This document shows, in pieces, positions 59,119 through 64,000 of a stretch of DNA of 64,000 bases. The notes under the pieces were generated by a model, which was not told where the DNA came from, searched no databases, and saw only the letters and a program-made list of their open reading frames with translations. Source of the DNA: Pelomonas baiyunensis (lineage in GTDB: Bacteria > Pseudomonadota > Gammaproteobacteria > Burkholderiales > Burkholderiaceae_C); NCBI RefSeq assembly GCF_043555935.1, contig NZ_JBIGIB010000007.1:62001-126000 (forward strand). The letters are read 5' to 3'. A program made the position numbers and the translations under genes. Within the stretch, counting starts at the first letter, position 1; every line of letters begins with the position of its first letter.

Positions 59119-59952
59119 ATGACTCTTCGCTCGCTGCTGGTGGCGCTGGACGCCACGCCGGCCAACACGGCCCGTACTCGCATTGCTCAGGCCCTCGCCC
59201 AAGCGTTTGACGCGCACCTGATCGGCCTGGCGCCGGTGACGAGTCAGGCGGTTCAGTCGTTCCAGACGGCGGCCGCGATGGACGGCTACGTGGCCGGTGC
59301 AGCCACCGCCTTGTTGGGTCGGGCGGAAGACTTGGCCCAGCAGTTCCACCTCCAGTGCCGTGACGCCGGCCTGGCATCGTTCGAAGCCGTGGCCGACCGC
59401 GAACCCTCGCCCGACACCCTGGCGCGCCACGCACAGGCGGCTGACCTGCTGGTGATGGGCCAGCCGGACCCTTCGCTGCCGAACTACCGCCAAGCCCTCA
59501 AGGACTTGGAAGACCTGCTGCTGACCAGCGCGCGCCCGGTGCTGCTGATTCCGTACACCCACTTGGACCCGCTGCACGTGCGCCGCGTGGTGGTGGCGTG
59601 GGACGGCAGCCGCGAGTCGGTGCGGGCCATGACCGACGCCCTGCCGCTGCTGCGTCGGGCCACGCACGTCACGCTGGTGCATTGGCGTGCCGACCCGGCC
59701 GACGTCAGCGCCCAGCCGGCGCTGGCCAGCCTGCGCCAGTGGCTCGCGTTCCAAGGCGTGGAGGCCACGGTGCGTGACGAGGTCACTGCGCTGGCGGTGG
59801 GTGACGCCTTGCTGAATGCCGCGTCCGACCTGGGCGCGGACCTCATCGTCATGGGGGCTTACGGCCACGCCCGCTGGGCTGAGCGGTTGTTCGGAGGCGT
59901 GTCGCGCACGCTGCTGCAGTCAATGACCGTGCCTGTGCTGATGGCGCACTGA
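59119..59952 (+). CDS. tandem-domain universal stress protein
   Basis: A 277-residue cytoplasmic protein with two Usp domains. The N-terminal one (about 1-145) starts MTLRSLLVALDATPAN and carries an AQAADLLVMGQ-like end. The C-terminal one (about 150-277) has RRVVVAWDGSRESVRA and the ATP-binding glycine loop LIVMGAYGHARWAERLFGG. The second half fits the G2xG9xG pattern of ATP-binding Usps; the first half is degenerate there. I chose the ATG at 59119, with AGGGAA upstream. Usps accumulate in starvation and low oxygen. The gene stands alone; an inverted repeat follows. Confidence 0.92.
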   Translation: MTLRSLLVALDATPANTARTRIAQALAQAFDAHLIGLAPVTSQAVQSFQTAAAMDGYVAGAATALLGRAEDLAQQFHLQCRDAGLASFEAVADREPSPDTLARHAQAADLLVMGQPDPSLPNYRQALKDLEDLLLTSARPVLLIPYTHLDPLHVRRVVVAWDGSRESVRAMTDALPLLRRATHVTLVHWRADPADVSAQPALASLRQWLAFQGVEATVRDEVTALAVGDALLNAASDLGADLIVMGAYGHARWAERLFGGVSRTLLQSMTVPVLMAH

Positions 59953-59971
59953 CCCCGCGGTTGACTGCCAT

Positions 59972-59993
59972 CAAGCCGCCCATGCGCGGCTTG
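59972..59993. repeat. 8-bp stem inverted repeat after usp
   Basis: CAAGCCGC and GCGGCTTG with a 6-base loop, 20 bases after the usp stop; no T-run. Possible Rho-assisted terminator. Confidence 0.35.
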
Positions 59994-60008
59994 CGCTAGC
60001 GTGGCGGC

Positions 60009-61094
60009 ATGCATGGATTTCGAGAACGTACGCAGCGGAAGGCGCAGCCCGCCAACGGCGCCTTTCGCAGCTCTGGACGGCCGCTCCACGGGGTGCACCG
60101 GGCCCGCCAATCGGCCCACCGCTGGGTCTTGAGTTGGGCCGTCTGCGCCGGGCTGGTCATTGGTCCCGCACCGAGCGCCGTTGCGGCAACCCCAGCGCCC
60201 CGGGCCGCGGCGCACAGCTTGGCTGACGCCTTCCAACGCGGCGCGGCGTGGAGCGTGGGGCTGTACATCTATGCCGCAGGTGAAGACGAACCTCGCGTCG
60301 GCGCCGGCTTTTTCCTGGACGCACAAGGCCGCATCGCCACGGCGGCGCACGTGCTGGCGGACGCCCAACAGATCATCGCCGCCCTGCCCGACCGGCGACT
60401 TGTGGCCGCCACCGTGGAGGGGCAGGACGCCACCACCGACATCGCCGTGCTCCGCATCACGCCGGCACCCGGCGTGCAGCCGGTGTTCGCAGCGCCCGGC
60501 AGTGTGCGCGTGGGCGACTGGGTGCTGGCCGTGGGCGAGCCTTTCGGCCTGGAGCGATCGGCGTCGGCCGGCATCGTCAGCGGCAAAGACCGCCACTTTG
60601 GGGACGACGGCGAGCTGATGTTCATCCAGAGCGATGTCGCGCTGAACCCGGGCAACTCGGGCGGCCCGCTGCTGGACGCCACCGGCGCCATCGTCGGCAT
60701 GAATGCCCGCACCATCGTCGGGCCGGCCGGCACGCCGGGCGCCAGCCTCGCCATTGCCATCGACCTCGTGCAGCAAATCGCCGACGAGATTCAGCGCGAC
60801 GGCAGCGCCAGCGCCCGCCCGCGCTTGGGCGCCCTGTTTGATGACGTGCCCCCACTGGCCGCCTGGCAAGCGGGTCGCCGCGACGCGAGCGGCGCCCTGG
60901 TGCTCTCGGTGCCCAAGGGCAGCTTGGCCGAGCGCTTGCAGCTCAAGGCGGGTGACGTGATCACGGCCATGAACGGCCGACCAGTGGGCTCAGCCGCCGA
61001 CCTGGTGACTGCGCTGCTGGCCTGGCGCGCCGTGCACGGCACGCGCATTCAGGTGCAACGCGGCACCCAGGCCCACACGCTGGCGTTGGACTGA
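60009..61094 (+). CDS. HtrA/Deg-type serine protease with C-terminal PDZ domain
   Basis: A 361-residue protein. A long basic N-terminus is followed by a hydrophobic signal or anchor (about 38-60). The trypsin-like domain (about 70-245) has the triad His in TAAHVL, Asp in TTDIAVL and Ser in NPGNSGGPLL. The PDZ domain (about 265-350) has LKAGDVITAMNGRPVGS. It is a periplasmic protein-quality-control protease of the DegS/HhoB size class. The first 37 residues may not belong; a GTG near 60093 would give a more usual signal. It is convergent with the ABC genes. Confidence 0.9.
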   Translation: MHGFRERTQRKAQPANGAFRSSGRPLHGVHRARQSAHRWVLSWAVCAGLVIGPAPSAVAATPAPRAAAHSLADAFQRGAAWSVGLYIYAAGEDEPRVGAGFFLDAQGRIATAAHVLADAQQIIAALPDRRLVAATVEGQDATTDIAVLRITPAPGVQPVFAAPGSVRVGDWVLAVGEPFGLERSASAGIVSGKDRHFGDDGELMFIQSDVALNPGNSGGPLLDATGAIVGMNARTIVGPAGTPGASLAIAIDLVQQIADEIQRDGSASARPRLGALFDDVPPLAAWQAGRRDASGALVLSVPKGSLAERLQLKAGDVITAMNGRPVGSAADLVTALLAWRAVHGTRIQVQRGTQAHTLALD

Positions 61095-61095
61095 G

Positions 61096-61110
61096 CCGAG
61101 CGCCGCTCGG
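61096..61110. repeat. short inverted repeat between convergent htrA-like and ABC genes
   Basis: CCGAGC and GCTCGG with a 3-base loop just after the protease stop; no T-run. Confidence 0.3.
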
Positions 61111-61127
61111 CAACCCATCGAGGCACG

Positions 61128-61835
61128 TCACCCGGCCACAGCCGCCTGCGGGTTCACCAAGCCATCCACCACCTCCAGCGTGCGGTCGCAGCGCGCGGCC
61201 AGCGCCGGGTTGTGCGTCACGAACAGCACGGCCGTGCCCTGCTCGCGGTTCACATCGCGCAAGAGGCCGAACACCACTTCAGCGGACCGCGTGTCCAGAT
61301 TGCCCGTGGGCTCGTCGGCCAGCAGCACGGCCGGCCGCATGGCCAGCGCGCGGGCCACGGCCACACGCTGTTGTTCGCCGCCGCTCAGGTGCGTGGCCAG
61401 GTTGTCGCAGCGGTGGTTCAACCCCACGCGCCCCAGCAATTCCAGCGCCCGCTCTCGCATGGCGCGCGTCGGGAAGCCCGCATCCCCCAGCATGGGCATC
61501 ATCACGTTCTCCAGCGCCGTGAAGGCGCCGATCAGGTGGTGGTACTGGAAGACAAAGCCAATGCTGCGGCCTCGCAGGTGCGTGAGGGCGGCGTCGTCCA
61601 TGTGCGTGGTGTCCTGCCCGCACACGGCCAGCGTGCCGGCGGTCGGACGGTCCAGCAGGCCGATGAGGTTGAGCAGCGTGCTCTTGCCGGAGCCCGACGG
61701 GCCCACCACCGCACAAAACTCGCCGCGGCGCAGTTGCAGGTCGATGCCGTGCAGCACCTCCACCTCGCTGGGCAAGCCCGGGTTGAAGGCTTTGCGCACG
61801 CCTTGCAGGCGCACCACCACGTCATCACCGGCCAT
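61128..61835 (-). CDS. ABC transporter ATP-binding subunit, MacB/LolD type
   Basis: A 235-residue ATPase. Walker A GPSGSGKST, Q-loop in FVFQYHHLI, signature LSGGEQQR, Walker B AVLLADEPT and the His switch in VTHNP are all intact. The GLLDRPTAG phrase and size place it in the MacB/LolD/DevA group, which pairs with FtsX-type permeases. I chose the ATG at 61835 by homology; the frame further upstream belongs to nothing. It is the third gene of a leftward membrane-fusion protein, permease, ATPase set. Unlike MacB, ATPase and permease are separate polypeptides. Confidence 0.92.
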   Translation of the reverse strand: MAGDDVVVRLQGVRKAFNPGLPSEVEVLHGIDLQLRRGEFCAVVGPSGSGKSTLLNLIGLLDRPTAGTLAVCGQDTTHMDDAALTHLRGRSIGFVFQYHHLIGAFTALENVMMPMLGDAGFPTRAMRERALELLGRVGLNHRCDNLATHLSGGEQQRVAVARALAMRPAVLLADEPTGNLDTRSAEVVFGLLRDVNREQGTAVLFVTHNPALAARCDRTLEVVDGLVNPQAAVAG

Positions 61836-61951
61836 GCCAGTTCCTTGCTGTGAAGGGCCGCCCGCCGACAGGCCGTGAGCCGCCCGAACTCGCTGCGCGT
61901 ACAGATGCCGCCCGCACTGCATCGGCCAACGCGGCTGATAAATCTCTGACC

Positions 61952-63181
61952 TCAGCCACGAATCGCCACCACCGGGTCCAGCCGGGCCGCGCGCAGCGCC
62001 GGCGCCATGGCCGCCAGCACGCCGGTCACCGTGGCCAGCGCCAGCGCGATCACAAACAGCGGCAACTCCAGCGTCACCGGCACCAGAGGCAGGCCATCCG
62101 GCCCGCGAGCCAGCTCGCGCCACAGCACCAGGGCCAGCGCACCCACGGCCGAGCCCGCCATGGAGCCTGCCAGCCCGAGCAAGCCGCCCTGCAGCAGAAA
62201 CAGCCGCAGGATGCGCTGCCGCGTGACGCCCATGGCCCGCAGGATGCCGATCTCCCGCGAACGCTGCACCACCGACACGAACAGCACGCTGGCAATGCCA
62301 AACGCCACCGACAAGCCCACGAAGAACCGAATCGCCGTGTTCGCACTCACCTGCGCTTGCACCGCGCTGAAGAACTGCGCGTTCGTCTGGATCCAGCTGT
62401 CGGCCTGCACGCCGGTGCGGGCCGTGATGCGGTGGGCTACGGTGTCGGCGGCGTAGATGTCGCGCACCGTCACGTCCAGGCTCGACACGCCGCCCTGCAG
62501 CCCCAGCAAGCTTTGCGCCGTATGCAGGGCCACGTAGGTGGTGCGCTGGTTGGCGCCTTTGTTGCCCAGGTCGAACACGCCGCTGACGGTGAACACCATG
62601 TCGGCGCCGGTGCTGGCCGTCACGCGCAGCTTGTCGCCCACGGCCAGACCCAAATCCGAGGCGAGCTCGGTGCCAATCAGGATGTCGCTCGCGTTCAGGC
62701 GCGTGCTGCCTTGCACCAGCTTGTCTGCCAGCGAAACGATGCGGAAGTACAGCGCCGGCTCGATGCCCGCAATCGTGATGGCCCGGCTGGCTTCGCCCCG
62801 CACCACCAGCGCCGACCCCGCGGCCGTGGGCGACACCGTCACCACCTCGGGCATGGCGCGAATCTGCGCGGCCACGGCCTGCCACTGGTCGATGGATTTC
62901 AGCCGCTGCAGCGGCGCCTGCACCGTGGCGGCCGACACCTCACCCGCCACGATGGGGCGCAGAGGGCGAACCACGTCTTTGGGGGGCAGCAGCTGGATGT
63001 GGGCTTGCGCCGTCAGCACCCGGCGGATGAAGTTGGCCTGCAATCCGCTGAGCAGGGCCGACATGAACACGATGACCGCCACGCCGATGGCCACGCCACC
63101 GATGATGAACACGGTCTGCCAGCGGCCGTCGCGCAGCAGCCGCGACGCAACGATCCACTCGAACGGCTGCCAGGTTTTCAT
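61952..63181 (-). CDS. ABC transporter permease, FtsX/MacB family
   Basis: This 409-residue inner-membrane protein has the four-helix FtsX layout: one helix near the N-terminus (about 23-48, VFIIGGVAIGVAVIVFMSALL), a large extracytoplasmic domain (MacB_PCD, about 50-280) and three C-terminal helices (about 285-305, 335-360 and 370-395). REIGILRAMGVTRQRI is the typical coupling region. It begins with a four-base overlap on the stop of the fusion-protein gene. The set (fusion protein, permease, ATPase) resembles DevBCA or MacAB exporters; cargo is unknown. The gap to the ATPase gene is 116 bases. Confidence 0.9.
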   Translation of the reverse strand: MKTWQPFEWIVASRLLRDGRWQTVFIIGGVAIGVAVIVFMSALLSGLQANFIRRVLTAQAHIQLLPPKDVVRPLRPIVAGEVSAATVQAPLQRLKSIDQWQAVAAQIRAMPEVVTVSPTAAGSALVVRGEASRAITIAGIEPALYFRIVSLADKLVQGSTRLNASDILIGTELASDLGLAVGDKLRVTASTGADMVFTVSGVFDLGNKGANQRTTYVALHTAQSLLGLQGGVSSLDVTVRDIYAADTVAHRITARTGVQADSWIQTNAQFFSAVQAQVSANTAIRFFVGLSVAFGIASVLFVSVVQRSREIGILRAMGVTRQRILRLFLLQGGLLGLAGSMAGSAVGALALVLWRELARGPDGLPLVPVTLELPLFVIALALATVTGVLAAMAPALRAARLDPVVAIRG

Positions 63182-64000
63182 GGGCCGGCGTGCGGCCCCA
63201 GTCGCGCGCCTTCGCGCACGCCGCTGGGGGCCAGTTCGTCGCCGGCCTTCAGGCCGTCCATCACCTCCACGCGCCCGCCGCCGCGCAGGCCCAGCGTGAC
63301 CGCCTGGCGCTGGGCACGGCCGTCCACCCGTTTCAGCACCCAGGGCTGCGAGGTGTCAGCGTCGTGCACCCAGTCCAGCGGCACGGCCAGCACGCGGTTG
63401 CGGCGCGCCACTTCCACGTCCACCGACACGGTCATGTTCTGCCGCAGGTAGGCCGGCGGCTGGGCCACCTGCAGCTTCACTTCCACGGAGCCCCGCTGGG
63501 CGTCCACCCCGGGGCTGATGTAGACGACCTCGGCGGCAAATCGCTGGTCAGCAAAGGCATCGGCCGAGGCCAGGGCGCGCTGGCCGGCTGCCAGCAGACC
63601 CAGGTTCTTTTCATCGAACTGCACCACCAACTGCGTTTCACCGGTGGGCGACAGCACCATCAAGGTTTTGCCGGGCTGCACCACATCGCCGGGCTCCACA
63701 TCGCGGCTAATCAACACGCCAGCCACCGGCGCGGTCACGGTGGCGTGCTGCAAGCGCGCGCGGGCGGCTTCGGCATTGGCCTGCGCCTGGGCCAGGGTGG
63801 TCAGCGCCACGGCCTCATCACTGCCGCCGGCCAAGGTGGTGTCCAGTTGCTGGCGGGCAGCGGCCACCTGGGCGTCGGCCAACTCGGCGGCGCGCCGCGC
63901 TTCGTCCAGCGCCGCCTGGCCCACATAGCCCTGGCGAAACAGTTCTTCCTGGCGGCGTTGCTGGGCGCGCGTGGTCTCCAGCGTGGCCTGAGCCTGGCGC
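63178..64000 (-). CDS. HlyD/RND-family periplasmic adaptor of the ABC exporter, 5' end cut by window edge
   Basis: The frame is open to the right edge, so the N-terminus is missing; about 273 residues are visible. It starts in the coiled-coil hairpin (RQEELFRQGYVGQAALDEARR), then reaches the lipoyl half with APVAGVLISRDVEPGDVVQPG and a beta-barrel (YISPGVDAQRGSVEVKLQV). A membrane-proximal C-terminal domain ends GVREGARLGPHAGP. An internal ATG at 63924 is not the start. It overlaps the permease gene by four bases and belongs to the same operon, giving a DevB/MacA-like adaptor. Confidence 0.9.
   Translation of the reverse strand, partial: RQAQATLETTRAQQRRQEELFRQGYVGQAALDEARRAAELADAQVAAARQQLDTTLAGGSDEAVALTTLAQAQANAEAARARLQHATVTAPVAGVLISRDVEPGDVVQPGKTLMVLSPTGETQLVVQFDEKNLGLLAAGQRALASADAFADQRFAAEVVYISPGVDAQRGSVEVKLQVAQPPAYLRQNMTVSVDVEVARRNRVLAVPLDWVHDADTSQPWVLKRVDGRAQRQAVTLGLRGGGRVEVMDGLKAGDELAPSGVREGARLGPHAGP

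Overview
The window is GC-rich (about two thirds G+C by eye), gene-dense DNA from a betaproteobacterium, most likely Burkholderiales of the Rubrivivax/Leptothrix/Roseateles type. The evidence is the smc-zipA pair, a cd1 nitrite reductase with a DNR-type regulator, a PEP-CTERM protein, a Burkholderia-like type VI secretion (T6SS) arrangement and the codon usage. This placement rests on gene content only. I saw no rRNA, tRNA, CRISPR array, transposase or integrase.

Layout. 1-6.6 kb: the 3' part of an Ada/AlkA-type DNA repair gene cut by the left edge, a LytTR two-component pair, then phosphomannomutase/phosphoglucomutase and waaA (both feed LPS core synthesis), and an exported RraB-fold protein. 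6.6-12.7 kb: an efflux operon (pirin, EmrA, EmrB, outer-membrane factor) read leftwards from a divergent LysR gene with a palindromic operator between them. 12.7-16 kb: ligA and an HD-GYP phosphodiesterase. 16-21.1 kb: a TonB-dependent receptor, nirS, nirM and a DNR-like regulator, with FNR/DNR-type boxes in both promoter regions. 21.1-39.5 kb: a secreted alpha-amylase with CBM20 and a lipoprotein pullulanase, whose promoters share a GTAGTTTT element. Between them lie a CorC-type protein, an EAL protein, zipA, smc, queF, a cupredoxin, a YkgJ protein and a transglutaminase/TPR lipoprotein. A PEP-CTERM protein follows the pullulanase.

39.6-59 kb is the main accessory region, part of a T6SS. Leftward genes are an M15 peptidase, PAAR, a membrane-anchored protein with a ketosynthase-like fold, tssM, tagF, an OmpA protein and tssA. 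After an AT-richer gap, rightward genes are a proline/alanine-rich membrane protein, vgrG, a DUF4123 adaptor, two tandemly duplicated immunity-type lipoproteins, a DUF2235 (Tle1) phospholipase effector and several unrecognised small exported proteins, one possibly frameshifted. The sheath, tube, baseplate and ClpV genes are not here and must be elsewhere. 59-64 kb: a universal stress protein, an HtrA-like protease, and a MacB/LolD-type ABC exporter whose membrane-fusion subunit runs off the right edge.

Many long open frames lie antisense to real genes, for example opposite smc and the phosphomannomutase gene. They are by-products of high GC and were left out.
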